Assembly (NCBI GenBank): GCA_965237575.1
Contig: CBDEGI010000004.1
Coordinates: 3,782,001 to 3,846,000, forward strand
Origin: JAKZVK01 sp965237575
Lineage (GTDB): Bacteria; Acidobacteriota; Terriglobia; Bryobacterales; UBA6623
DNA length: 64,000 nucleotides
Direction of reading: 5' to 3'
Positions within the stretch are counted from its first letter, which is position 1, and every line of letters starts with the position of its first letter. Below the pieces are notes generated by a model, which did no database searches, was not told the origin of the DNA, and saw only the letters and a program-made list of their open reading frames with translations. The position numbers and the translations under genes were made by a program. Positions 43,215-52,490 of the stretch are shown here, one piece after another.

Positions 43215-43352
43215 CTACGGCCGGAGCGCCCCGGAGAACGCCCAGATAAACAGCGCCAACAAAAGGATGATCACGAACGCGCACCCAAACACGCCTCCCT
43301 TGGGTGGAGGCGGTTTCTTCTTGCCCGGCTTGACCAGCTTCATTCTCGCCAT
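43215..43352 (-). CDS. Small single-span membrane protein
   Basis: A 45-residue frame: a basic N-terminus 'MARMKLVKPGKKKPPPPKGG' followed by one transmembrane helix (FGCAFVIILLLALFIWAF) and a short tail. The positive charge before the helix predicts a cytoplasmic N-terminus. The ribosome site is weak; a start at the second Met (43343) is equally possible. It is just downstream of the isomerase-like gene on the same strand, six bases apart, so it may be its operon partner. No family is known to me. Confidence 0.5.
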   Translation of the reverse strand: MARMKLVKPGKKKPPPPKGGVFGCAFVIILLLALFIWAFSGALRP

Positions 43353-43357
43353 ATTTC

Positions 43358-45280
43358 TTACCCGCGGCGCCGGGGCAGCCGGTGCGCTACTTCCGAGAAA
43401 AACTCTTTCGCGGTCTGGCAGCTCTTGTCCGAGAGGTCGCGGGTCGTCATCGGAATGACCGCGCGGCCGCGCTCGTGCAGCGCCTGCTGTGTCGCCAGCC
43501 ACTGCGCCTGGTGGTAGTCGGCGGTATAGCCGATGCGTTTGATCGACGCTTGCCGTTCCGAGAGGATGGGGATACTCAAACCGTGTCCGTAGCCAATGAT
43601 CATTTCGTGATAGGAGTGGTTCATGGCCGGGCCTTCGTAGACGTCGGCGGGCATCTTGAGCCGCGACCGGAAAAGCGTGTCGGCGACCGCCTTCATCACC
43701 GACAGGAAGCGCTTTCCTGAAGGATTGTACCGGGTATCGCCGAAATAGGTCAGCTCACCGTAGCTGACCTTCCCGCTTGGGACGAGCGCGCTCAGCGCTT
43801 TCGCGAAGATCGCCGCGGCATTGCCGTTCTCGCAGCGCAGGTCGGCGTCGCGCAGCAGGCCGAGTCGGAGCAGCAGGTCGAAGTTGACAGTGAGCCCGCC
43901 GCGCCAGCGTACGCGGCACTCGGCCGACTCGATGCGCTTCCAAGCCGATGTCGCCTGGATGCCACCCTTTCGTTGGACCTCGGCGTGAAGCTCGGCGGCG
44001 ATCTTCTTGTAGAGCTCGACGCCGGGCTGCGTGACGAAGTTCATCTTGCGCAAGTAACCGAGCCCGAACACCACGTAGTGGATGAACTGCATGTAGCGCG
44101 CCACGGCTGCTTGCCCGCTCAGCTTCAACACCGCCAGCGGATAACCGGCGCGCCGTAGCGCAGCCACCTTGGCCGTGTCGGGATTCCGCAGCCCCGCAAC
44201 GTTGACGACAAGGAAGCAGCGGTCCTGCTGAGATTCTTTCGGGGACCAATAGTTCACCAGCTTGAGCTTCTCGTTGATGGCGACCTTGATGCCGATCTGC
44301 TCGCTTTTGCCAAGGCTTTCCTCGAAGTCCTGTTTGGTCCAGATGGCGCCGCCGTGCCACGACGCGGGCAGGAAGAGCGTGAGCTTGTCCCGCCCGGCGG
44401 CGGCGTTGGCTTCGATGAACCCGGCGAGGCGGAAGGCTGCGTCGATCTCGGCGTCGCCGAGAAAGCTCGCTCGGATCCACTCGTCGAGGTTGCAGCCGTT
44501 GAGCGCCAGGGGATAGAGACTGCCGCGCGTGAGGGGGCCGCTATGGCGGCCGGCGGTCGAGTTGCCGTTGTCGGGCTGCAACTCCACACGCCGGAAGCCG
44601 CGCGACGACGCGAAGCGGTCGAGCACCGAACCGGGCAACGTCATGTAGAGGAAGTTGCTTTGGTTGGGAATCTTCAGCTTGCCGTACAATTCGTCGAGCT
44701 TCTCGAGGTTAACCACCGGCTCGTATGACGTCATGCCCATCGCCATGCCTACGACCAGACATTTCCGCAGCGCCTTAGCGAGCGGCTGCTTATCGATCTT
44801 TTCGATGTGATCGAGAATGGCCCGCAGCTTAGCAGGGTCGGTCGAGTCGAGCAGGTAGACGCGGACTCGCGGTTCGAGCAGGCCGGCGGAGAGGTAGAAG
44901 GCCTTGTCCTCGGCCGAGCCGCCCATCCCGGCCCAGATGAGGTACTTGAGCGCAACCCCGTGGGCCTGCTTGATGGCCCCGCGAATCTCCTCCACCTCGT
45001 CGCGGATCATCTCGGCCCAGCCGGGGTTGTCCCGTGCCAGCCAGGGCAGGTGCAGCACGCCGTACCCGTTCTTGGTGACGCGGCTCTGCTTGTCGAACTC
45101 GGTGCCGATCCGCACGAGAAGGTTCGAGTTAGGGTTGAGCGATTCCAACCCGCGTTGGCGCGCGCGCTCGTCGAGCCGGCGCACGTTCTCGTAGACGCGA
45201 CCGCTCACGAGCTGATCGTAGCCGGGGTTGGTGGTGGCCGAGTGGAAGGCGATCGAGAGGGGTTGCCGCAGGGGAGGCAT
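43358..45280 (-). CDS. Phosphoglucose-isomerase-like (SIS-fold) protein
   Basis: A 640-residue cytosolic protein. The first half looks like a phosphoglucose isomerase / SIS domain: 'LKYLIWAGMGGSAEDKAFYL' replaces the 'GIGGS' phosphate loop, 'VRVYLLDSTDPAKLRAIL' follows, then 'KCLVVGMAMGMTSYEPVVNL' in place of the usual SKSG(T/G)T-EP loop. The second half has 'TLFLPASWHGGAIWTKQDFE' and 'ARYMQFIHYVVFGLGYLRKM'. It resembles the isomerase half of bifunctional transaldolase/isomerases, but the SKSGGT loop is not preserved, so catalysis as Glc6P isomerase is uncertain. No transaldolase lies next to it. Confidence 0.6.
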   Translation of the reverse strand: MPPLRQPLSIAFHSATTNPGYDQLVSGRVYENVRRLDERARQRGLESLNPNSNLLVRIGTEFDKQSRVTKNGYGVLHLPWLARDNPGWAEMIRDEVEEIRGAIKQAHGVALKYLIWAGMGGSAEDKAFYLSAGLLEPRVRVYLLDSTDPAKLRAILDHIEKIDKQPLAKALRKCLVVGMAMGMTSYEPVVNLEKLDELYGKLKIPNQSNFLYMTLPGSVLDRFASSRGFRRVELQPDNGNSTAGRHSGPLTRGSLYPLALNGCNLDEWIRASFLGDAEIDAAFRLAGFIEANAAAGRDKLTLFLPASWHGGAIWTKQDFEESLGKSEQIGIKVAINEKLKLVNYWSPKESQQDRCFLVVNVAGLRNPDTAKVAALRRAGYPLAVLKLSGQAAVARYMQFIHYVVFGLGYLRKMNFVTQPGVELYKKIAAELHAEVQRKGGIQATSAWKRIESAECRVRWRGGLTVNFDLLLRLGLLRDADLRCENGNAAAIFAKALSALVPSGKVSYGELTYFGDTRYNPSGKRFLSVMKAVADTLFRSRLKMPADVYEGPAMNHSYHEMIIGYGHGLSIPILSERQASIKRIGYTADYHQAQWLATQQALHERGRAVIPMTTRDLSDKSCQTAKEFFSEVAHRLPRRRG

Positions 45281-45441
45281 TCCGCTTTTCTATCCTAGCT
45301 AGCGGCAAAGCGCAAGCGGCGGGGCCAGGGCTTTTGTGGTAGGGTCTCGGGCGTCGGCTGAGTCTGTCCAACTGAGCACGCGTGACAGGTTTCAAAATGT
45401 AGGGGCACGACATGCCGCCGGCGTCACAGACCCGCCGAGGT

Positions 45442-45463
45442 GGGCGGACACAGCGGTCCGCCC
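45442..45463. repeat. Hairpin GGGCGGAC-ACAGCG-GTCCGCCC
   Basis: A perfect 8-base stem with loop ACAGCG, followed by CCTACAAGCG. A half unit of the GGGCAC family (GTAGGGGCACGACATGCCG) lies 35 bases before it. Both are in the 304-base gap between the isomerase-like gene and the phosphoesterase gene. Confidence 0.7.
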
Positions 45464-45584
45464 CTACAAGCGAAGACCGAAGGCTGCTCGTTGGGTCCGA
45501 ACGGCCGGCTCCAAGCGCACTCTCGTCGCTCACTCTGGAGTTGACTGTGAAGCTGTCGCGACGAGAGACGATTAGACTATAGGT

Positions 45585-47714
45585 ATGTTGCGGTTCCCCG
45601 TAGTGCTCTCGATCGCCGTGTGCCTGCCGTTTGCGGCCCTGCCGGCCCAGAACGTGCAGGCCCAAAAAGGCGACCCGCCCGATCTCCACATTGCGCCCTA
45701 CTTGCAAAACGTGAAGCCGGACGGCATCACCGTCATGTGGGAGACGACCGAGCCCGTGATGGGCAAGGTCGAGTTCGGCCGCGACGGCAACTTCGAGCAC
45801 ACTGTGACAGAGCCGGAAGGGCGCACGATCCACGAGCTCCACCTTACGGGGTTGGAGCCCTCCACGACCTACAACTACCGCGCGCGCTATGGAGAGCAAG
45901 TCCTACCGGCGGCCACCTTCACGACGGCACCACCACCGGGCACACCGAATTGGCGCCTAGTGGTGTACGGCGACAGCCGCTCGAATCCCGACACGCACGC
46001 TTGCAACGTGCAGCAGATTATGAAGCTCAAACCCGGCATCATTCTCAACACCGGTGATCTGGTCGCGGACGGTTCCAAGTACGAGCAGTGGAAACCACAG
46101 TACTTCGATCCGATGCGCGGCGTCTCTGAGTATGTGCCGATCTTCCCCTGCCTGGGGAATCATGAGCGCAATGCGATCCATTACTACAACTATCATTCGC
46201 TGCCCGACGGGCAGGGCGAGGTCTACTTCTCGTTCGACTACGCCAACGCGCACATCATCTCGCTCAATAGCAACGCGAAGGACGCGCCCTACACGATCGG
46301 CCAACCACAAACCGAGTGGCTGATCAACGACCTCAAGGCCCACCAGGATGCCACCTGGACGATCGTCTACTTCCACCATCCGCTCTTCCGGTCGCATCCG
46401 ACGCGCGGGATCACCGAACAGCGCTGGGTCTGGCAACCGATCTTCGACGAACTCGGGGTCGACCTCGTCATCAACGGTCACGATCACTACTACATGCGCG
46501 CCTACCCGGTCGGCAACTATGCGGGTGAGCCGCGCCGCGGCGTGTTTCACCTGATCTCGGGCGGCGGCGGCGCTAACACGTATCCGATGGTGCCCAAGAC
46601 CCACGCCGCGTTTCGACGGCGCGTGCACCACGTGACCGCGATCGATGTGATGGATGACCGCCTGGTCGGCCGTGCCATCGACATCGACGGCAACACCTTT
46701 GACGCGTTCGTCGTCGACCAGCAGGCCGTGAATTCGCCCGAGGAGTTCATCTCCTATGAAGTTTTCGAGCTGGAGCGCGATCTCGGCCGAGCGATCCGCG
46801 AGACGCCTGTGATCGAGACGGACGACAAAGGCGCTCGGGTGGACTCGGTTCTGCAAGTGCCGAACCCGTTCCACGTTCCCGTGGCGGCGACGTTCCGTTG
46901 GCGGGGGACGAACGGATGGCGGGTCGACCCCGAGGAACTGCACATGCTCCTCGAACCCGGCCAACCGCTGGAGCTTCCCGTTCGGGCCGAGGGCACGGCG
47001 TCGGGCTTGTATCCGGTGCCTGCCGCGATCCTGGAGTTTCGCGCGCCGGACGGCGAGAAGGCCTTCCGTAACGATGTCGTCGAGTTCTCCCCCCTCAAAG
47101 TGTGGAAGCGCCGAACGGTCGAGGCGACGGCGGCGCAGGAGCCGCCCGTGATCGACGGGCAACTGGACGACGCGGCTTGGCAGGGCGTTCCGAATGTCGA
47201 CGGCCTGATCGACGTGCAAGGCGACCGGGCGCCCTCGCGCAGGACGGTCGTGCGCTTGGTTCACCACCAGGGAACGCTCTACGTCGCGGCCATGGTCACG
47301 TCTCCAGCCGGGCTCACCGAGCAGGGATATGAAGGACGCGACAATCAGCGCCTGGTCCGCGATGACCACGTCCGGCTGCACCTCGCTGTGGGGGACGAGG
47401 TCTTTCAGTTCGCCGTCAACGCCCGAGGTGCGCTGCTCGACGCCCAAGCCACAGGCCGCGAGTGGAACAGCGAGGCGCTGGCCGCAACGGCGCCGCATCC
47501 GCGGGGCTGGCAAGCCGAGCTGTCGATCCCCTTGAACGATTTCCGGCCGGAGGGTGCCCCGCTGAGGGTGAACATCGTCCGCCGCGACCAGACGGCCAAC
47601 CGCGAAGCCGAATTCTCCCTCACCTTCGGTGCGTCCAATCTCGATCACCGCGTCCCGATGTACCAAAGCGACCTCGCCGCGGTGGAGCGCTACGCGGATT
47701 TGGTTCTGCAGTGA
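45585..47714 (+). CDS. Secreted purple-acid-phosphatase-like metallophosphoesterase with CBM9-like tail
   Basis: A 709-residue exported protein (leader ends near 'LPAQ'). Residues about 30-112 are an FnIII-like purple acid phosphatase N-domain ('YLQNVKPDGITVMWETTEPV', 'HLTGLEPSTTYNYRARYG'). The calcineurin-like domain has the metal motifs 'VYGDSRSN', 'NTGDLVADG', 'CLGNHERN', 'FHHPLF' and 'NGHDHYYMR' (residues about 125-305). Residues about 515-700 are a carbohydrate-binding family 9-like domain ('PPVIDGQLDDAAWQGVPNVD', 'RDDHVRLHLAVGDEVFQFAV'). It would hydrolyse phosphoesters outside the cytoplasm, perhaps attached to glycans. Confidence 0.85.
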   Translation: MLRFPVVLSIAVCLPFAALPAQNVQAQKGDPPDLHIAPYLQNVKPDGITVMWETTEPVMGKVEFGRDGNFEHTVTEPEGRTIHELHLTGLEPSTTYNYRARYGEQVLPAATFTTAPPPGTPNWRLVVYGDSRSNPDTHACNVQQIMKLKPGIILNTGDLVADGSKYEQWKPQYFDPMRGVSEYVPIFPCLGNHERNAIHYYNYHSLPDGQGEVYFSFDYANAHIISLNSNAKDAPYTIGQPQTEWLINDLKAHQDATWTIVYFHHPLFRSHPTRGITEQRWVWQPIFDELGVDLVINGHDHYYMRAYPVGNYAGEPRRGVFHLISGGGGANTYPMVPKTHAAFRRRVHHVTAIDVMDDRLVGRAIDIDGNTFDAFVVDQQAVNSPEEFISYEVFELERDLGRAIRETPVIETDDKGARVDSVLQVPNPFHVPVAATFRWRGTNGWRVDPEELHMLLEPGQPLELPVRAEGTASGLYPVPAAILEFRAPDGEKAFRNDVVEFSPLKVWKRRTVEATAAQEPPVIDGQLDDAAWQGVPNVDGLIDVQGDRAPSRRTVVRLVHHQGTLYVAAMVTSPAGLTEQGYEGRDNQRLVRDDHVRLHLAVGDEVFQFAVNARGALLDAQATGREWNSEALAATAPHPRGWQAELSIPLNDFRPEGAPLRVNIVRRDQTANREAEFSLTFGASNLDHRVPMYQSDLAAVERYADLVLQ

Positions 47715-47901
47715 CGTGATTCGTGATTCGTGATTCGTGGGACGTGCTGAAGCTGACGGAGGAAGGACGTTCAGTCTACAAGCACATGGAACGGGTGAAG
47801 TTGAAACTGAGACACTACCGGCAACCTTGCGGACCTCCCACCCGTAGTATCATGAGGAAGACTCGCCGGGCCGCCTTTCCGCCCGCTCACGAGGTGATCC
47901 C
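47715..47901. repeat. Intergenic repeat units upstream of the S41 gene
   Basis: Begins with three tandem copies of GTGATTC (47718-47738), a motif also seen inverted near 8824-8849. At 47781-47819 a 39-base block (AGCACATGGAACGGGTGAAG and onward) differs in only three bases from 56537-56575, and both are preceded by GGAAGGACGTTCA. No gene is likely here. Confidence 0.6.
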
Positions 47902-49158
47902 ATGAACGCACGGCTGAAGTTCAGTTTTGTCTTCACCTCCACGCTCCTGACGCTGATGCTGGTCATCGGCGCCTTGCGGGGCAAGGGCAAAGACACCGAG
48001 GGCGCCTATCGGCCGCTCCAGGTCTACACCGAAGTGCTCGCTCACATCAAGAGCGACTATGTCGAAGAGCCCGACATGAAAAAGGTGACGCGGGGCGCCC
48101 TGCAGGGTCTCGTCGAGTATCTCGACCCGCTGTCAAGCTACCTTACCGCCGACCAGTATGAGAAACACGTCGCCGCTCAATCGAACGACGACGGTGGGAG
48201 CGGGCTCTCCACGGGCCTCATCCTGCTCAAACAAAGGCTCTCTTATACACAGGCGCTAGGGGTACTGCCCGGCTCGCCGGCTGAGAAAGCGGGCATCCGG
48301 CGTGGCGATCTGATCGAAGCGCTCGACGGCCAGAGTACGCGCAACATGCCCCCGGCCTACTTGCGCAGCATCCTGAGCGGCAAGCCCGACACGACGCTAC
48401 GGGTCCTTGTCAGGCCCGCGCGGCGGCCCGATGAGCCGCAGGAGCTTTCGCTCGTTCGGTCCGAAGTCAAGATTCCGCCGGTCCGTCATCAGCTTCTCAA
48501 GGATGGCGTTGGCTATATCGACATGGATTTTCTCGACGCCGCCCGGGTGGACGAGTTAGCCAAGGCGGTCCGTGAGCTGAAAGCCGATGGCGCGAGCCGG
48601 TTTGTTCTCGATTTGCGGGGTAACGCGCTGGGGGACACGACCGAGGGTATCCGCATGGCCAATCTGTTCCTCGACGGCGGAACGATCTGTTCGCTGAAGG
48701 GTCAGCGGCGCGAGGAAGAGACGTTCGCAGCGGATAAAGAATCCACCTTAACGTCAGACCCCGTCGTCGTCATCACCGACAGAGCCACTACCGGCGGCGC
48801 TGAGTTGGTCGCAGCGGCCCTGCTCGACAACGAGCGAGGCAAGATCACCGGAGAACGCACCTACGGCTTGGCTGCTTGGCAGGAAACCATCGAACTCGAC
48901 GACGGCTCGGCACTCGTGCTGTCGGTAGCAAAGTACTACCGCCCGAGCGGCAAGGCTCTCCATGACGGCGGTATCGAACCCTCCGACCCGGTCGCTCCCG
49001 CCGAATTGCGGCGTTACCGCCTCGCGGAAATGGAGGAGTCGGAAGGCGCCGCGCCGCCCGGCTCTACAGGCCCTCCGGATCCCGACAAGGATCCATTCCT
49101 CAAGAAAGCGATCGAAGTACTTGGCGAAGCAGCTTCCGCCGGCCAGAAAGCCGCGTAG
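47902..49158 (+). CDS. S41 (C-terminal processing) peptidase homologue lacking catalytic Ser and Lys
   Basis: A 418-residue protein with a membrane anchor at residues 7-25, a PDZ domain at about 90-175 ('LGVLPGSPAEKAGIRRGDLI'), and an S41 domain at about 190-345. In Tsp/CtpA the catalytic Ser is three residues before the Glu of 'SASE' and the Lys 22 residues after that Glu. Here the segment reads 'TDRATTGGAELVAAALLDNE' and 'GKITGERTYGLA': the Ser position is Gly298 and the Lys position is Leu323. It should therefore be inactive as a canonical protease and may act as a scaffold. Otherwise the fold is well conserved. The stop codon lies at the edge of a palindromic element. Confidence 0.8.
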   Translation: MNARLKFSFVFTSTLLTLMLVIGALRGKGKDTEGAYRPLQVYTEVLAHIKSDYVEEPDMKKVTRGALQGLVEYLDPLSSYLTADQYEKHVAAQSNDDGGSGLSTGLILLKQRLSYTQALGVLPGSPAEKAGIRRGDLIEALDGQSTRNMPPAYLRSILSGKPDTTLRVLVRPARRPDEPQELSLVRSEVKIPPVRHQLLKDGVGYIDMDFLDAARVDELAKAVRELKADGASRFVLDLRGNALGDTTEGIRMANLFLDGGTICSLKGQRREEETFAADKESTLTSDPVVVITDRATTGGAELVAAALLDNERGKITGERTYGLAAWQETIELDDGSALVLSVAKYYRPSGKALHDGGIEPSDPVAPAELRRYRLAEMEESEGAAPPGSTGPPDPDKDPFLKKAIEVLGEAASAGQKAA

Positions 49159-49319
49159 CTACTTTTCGGCACAAAAAGCGATGCGCTTCCCTTCGGGGAC
49201 TGTCACCATTTTTCGCGCGCCCAGGGAATCAACAGCTTACCGACGTCCTTCGTGCGCGAAAATTCGCCAGACTGTCCCCAGAGCACCGCAGCCACCCTTT
49301 CTGCGCCGGAAAGTAGCTA
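49156..49319. repeat. Palindromic element at the 3' end of the S41 gene
   Basis: TAGCTACTTTTCGGC at 49156-49170 pairs with GCCGGAAAGTAGCTA at 49305-49319. A nested, imperfect pair GGGGACTGTCACCATTTTTC (49196-49215) and GAAAATTCGCCAGACTGTCC (about 49257-49276) lies inside. The element supplies the S41 stop codon TAG. It resembles REP/RAYT-type palindromic units and carries no gene. Confidence 0.6.
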
Positions 49320-49424
49320 GGGCCTTTGCCGGCTTGACGAGAACGTTTCGATGGTGCATTCTGAAAGGGTAGAATCCCAGCGGGTGATCGTCTGCCCACC
49401 TGACCCAATGCCAGACGAAGGCAG

Positions 49425-51360
49425 TTGACAACTGATGACATCGAGTTTTTCCTCCTTAACATAGTATCTACCGGCTCCCATGGATTGCCGATCTTTGACA
49501 TCGACAATCTCGGCGAGTGCTTGAATTGCCGCACTGGGGTATGCACTTGACTCCCGAAGCCCCAAGGTCTAGTATCCGGGCTCTGGAGGACTATTCGCGC
49601 ACGCTGGGGAGTTTCAAGAGCGCTTCGCCTTCAGGTTTCAAAGTCAACCGCTGCCGTCCCCCCGCGGGGCGCAATGAGCGGCGGCTATAGGACCCACGAC
49701 CGCTGCCCGATGGCCCCTCGAGGGTACGGTCGCCGCAGTCGCCGACCACAAGGTGTGGGGTCGTCGGGAGTCAAGTGCATACCCCGATTGCCGCATTCCC
49801 CACTACTCAAGGCCTGAGTTGGTTGCTGCCCTTGTTGAGCTTTTTGAACGGGGCGACCTCGAAGCCACGCTGACACACCACGGCAGACGCCGCTCGAAGC
49901 CGTTCCGACCCAACGAGGATGAAATTCTGGCAGGGATTGCCGGAGCACTGCGCATTTCCTATCGATTGACACCGCAAGGCGGTGAGCGCTGGACGCAGCT
50001 CGTGGGCGTCGATTGGAACCTGTGGGTTGGTGATTGGTGGTCCACCAGCCGCACGGGCGTAATCACAACCGCGAGCCGCGAGCTTACTGAATTCCTGTTC
50101 GAACGCGAAGTCCGGCAAGGGAAAGCACGCCGGCCGGGATCGCGGAAGCAAGTACGGCCATGGAATCCCGTCTATTGGCATGAGGAGCCTGTGGGTTATG
50201 AGGTCCGCTACCGCACGTCCGCGGACGAGGCCACCAGGAGCGATCTCTTTCCGCCCATTCGACAAGAGATTCCGAGCAATAGACCGAAGGCAGCCTTGGC
50301 ACCGCGTCGGCAACGTGCTCCCCTTCCGGAGGTTCGACCCTTCCGGTCGCTGACGGAGAAGCAACTGGAAAGCCGTTTGACGCGCTCTGTACTCACCCGA
50401 CTGGCAGCGGCTACGGAACTGGGACGGCGACCGGACTCGATACCGCTGCTGATTAGAACAATGCGGTGGCGGTGCCCTGCCATTCGGTTCGCAGCTGCAA
50501 GAGCATTGGGCCGGCAAAAGGTCAGGCAGGCGGTACCAGCCTTGTTAGGTGCGCTGCTGAGGCATCATGATGTGGCTGCCGCGGATGCACTTGGCCGCAT
50601 CGGCGACCGTCGCGCGTTAACCCCTCTACTGACTCTATTTGAGTGGTGGTGCGGATACACCATGTTTCCGGAACCCCGGTTCATGGGGGCGGTGCAGCGA
50701 GCGGTCGTCCAGTTCGGCAACCCGGCGATTGGAAGGCTGGAACGGTTGGCGCGTGAGTCGCCCGCCTTGCAGGATAGGCTCTTCTATGCCTTGAGCCACA
50801 GCCGCTCGCAACGCGCCGTGGAGATCCTGACCCAACAGATGCCAGAGCGCGACTATCCGGTCGTCGGCCTGCTTGCCCGCATGGGCGACAACGCCCGTGA
50901 CCATCTCTTCCAGGTTGCGGCCGACGAGACAGCGGCAGTCCACTCCCGTAGGTCGGCGGCCCAGGCCCTGGCGGAATCAGCCGGCGCCTTTCAAGAGAAG
51001 GGCCGCAGAGTCGCGGAGACGCTCCGGGACCGCCACAAGCAAACTCATCTTCGAGCAAGGATCGCGTTACTCGTTACGGGAAACGCTCAAAGCAAAGTGG
51101 ACGACCCTGTCAATGCCTTGGTCGCGCTATTAAAACATCCCTCGCGCGAGAAACGGCGTGAGGCGGTCGATCGACTCGCTGAACTCGACGCCAGAACCAG
51201 CGCTCGTGAAATCGTGGAGCTATCAAGTGATGACTTCTGGGAAGTCCGCGCCAGTGTCGCGCGGGCGCTGACCCGATGGGGGGAACCTGAGGAAGCGCTA
51301 TCCAGGCTGAGGCGCGATCCCGACGGTATTGTCCGCGGGTACGCGCGGTGGTTCGGGTGA
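49425..51360 (+). pseudogene. HEAT-like repeat protein gene split by a MITE
   Basis: The 3' part (49796-51360) encodes a protein with an N-terminal 'SRPELVAALVELFERGDLEA' region and HEAT-like repeats from about 'LGRQKVRQAVPALLGALLRH' and 'AADALGRIGDRRALTPLLTL' onward. The 5' part, from TTG 49425 (AGGCAG upstream), reads 'MTTDDIEFFLLNIVSTGSHG' and continues to 'DNLGECLNCR' just before the element at 49534. Removing the element and one ATTGCCGCA copy joins '...NCR' to 'IPHYSRPEL' in frame. The split gene could still be translated from a GTG at 49753 inside the element. Function is unknown. Confidence 0.7.
49534..49786. mobile_element. MITE-like element, second subfamily, inserted in a coding gene
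   Basis: A 253-base element starting C-TGGGGTATGCACTTGACTCC and ending GGAGTCAAGTGCATACCCC-G. It is flanked by the perfect 9-base target duplication ATTGCCGCA (49525-49533 and 49787-49795). The ends share the core GGGGTATNCANTTGACTC with the copies at 6491 and 7735, but the interior is different. Its right end supplies a GTG start codon at 49753 that reads in frame into the downstream gene half. Confidence 0.85.
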
Positions 51361-51519
51361 CTTTGCTTCTGGACTCGCAACATCCTTTGGAGGCCGCGAT
51401 GTGGATTCTTCGTCTAGGATGACTCTCTTGTTAGGTTGTTGCCCTAACCAGACGTCTAGGCAACGCAGTCCATCCAATCCACGTCGTCGGCAGTCTAACC
51501 TTGCGGCGATTTTCTTGGG

Positions 51520-52308
51520 TTATCCTTGCTGCTTCCCGCGGGCCGCCTGCAGGTCTTGGGTCATGCGGCTGACGGCGCTCCACAAGAGCGCCGCCTCGTT
51601 GCTGCAGCCGACCAACTTGACGCCCTTCTCCATCCAGAACGTCGCCAGCTCCGGTGTACGGACCTGAATCGAGGGCCAAACCTTATGGCGTTCGCAGCAC
51701 TCGATGACCTTCTCGACCGCGGCGACGAGCTTGGGGTGCTCGAACTCCCCCGGCACGCCGAGTGAAATCGAGAGATCGCCCGGACCCACCATGATCACGT
51801 CCACGCCTTCGACCGACGCCAACTCGTCGCAGCGGTCTAGCGCGAGCTGCGTTTCGACTTGCAGCACGACGAGCGTCTGCTCGTTGTAGTGCTGCATGAT
51901 CTGCTCGTACGTCCCGGCCTGATAGCTGGTGTGGGCGATCGTCAACCCGTAGCCGCGCACGCCTTGGGGTGGGAACTTGGTCCAGCTCACGGCCTCGGCA
52001 AGCTTCTCGGGCGACTCGATGCGCGGGAAGATCACACCCTCGGCGCCCATGTCGAGCGCGCGGGCGATAAGCGAATACTGCAAGTCGGCCACCCGCACGA
52101 TCGGTGTGATGGTCGTCATCAGCGACGCGCGGACGAGGTCTTGAATCGTCTCGATCGTGTAGCAGCCGTGTTCGGTGTCGATGAAGGCCCAGTCGAGCCC
52201 GGCGGCGGCAAACATCCTCGACATTTCCGCTGAGCGAACCTGCGTGATGCCGCAGCCGAGGGCGACCTTGCCCTGTTGAAGGAGTTGTTTGGTGTGGTTG
52301 ATGCGCAT
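51520..52308 (-). CDS. HpcH/HpaI-family aldolase
   Basis: A 262-residue metal-dependent class II aldolase of the HpcH/HpaI (pyruvate-type) fold. 'AAGLDWAFIDTEHGCYTIET' carries the general-base His region, the metal Glu lies in 'AEGVIFPRIESPEKLAEAV' region and Asp in 'VDVIMVGPGDLSISLGVPGE'. The enzyme would cleave or form 4-hydroxy-2-oxoacids such as 2-oxo-3-deoxyglucarate or 2,4-dihydroxyhept-2-ene-dioate. It is divergent from the Tat-exported PLP enzyme gene. I cannot assign the substrate. Confidence 0.88.
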   Translation of the reverse strand: MRINHTKQLLQQGKVALGCGITQVRSAEMSRMFAAAGLDWAFIDTEHGCYTIETIQDLVRASLMTTITPIVRVADLQYSLIARALDMGAEGVIFPRIESPEKLAEAVSWTKFPPQGVRGYGLTIAHTSYQAGTYEQIMQHYNEQTLVVLQVETQLALDRCDELASVEGVDVIMVGPGDLSISLGVPGEFEHPKLVAAVEKVIECCERHKVWPSIQVRTPELATFWMEKGVKLVGCSNEAALLWSAVSRMTQDLQAARGKQQG

Positions 52309-52490
52309 GATCGTTTTGTTGAGCGGGCCGGACGGATCGAGCCCGACCGGGGAGTCACATCATAGCCCACGACCGCGGTTGGCCGTCGCACGTTCGCGCA
52401 AGCACCCGCCACCCCCTTGGCAGAACCGGCCTCAAAGGGGTACAGTTTTTCCAGGGCACTACCCAAGGAACACTGCCCAAGGAGACTGCC

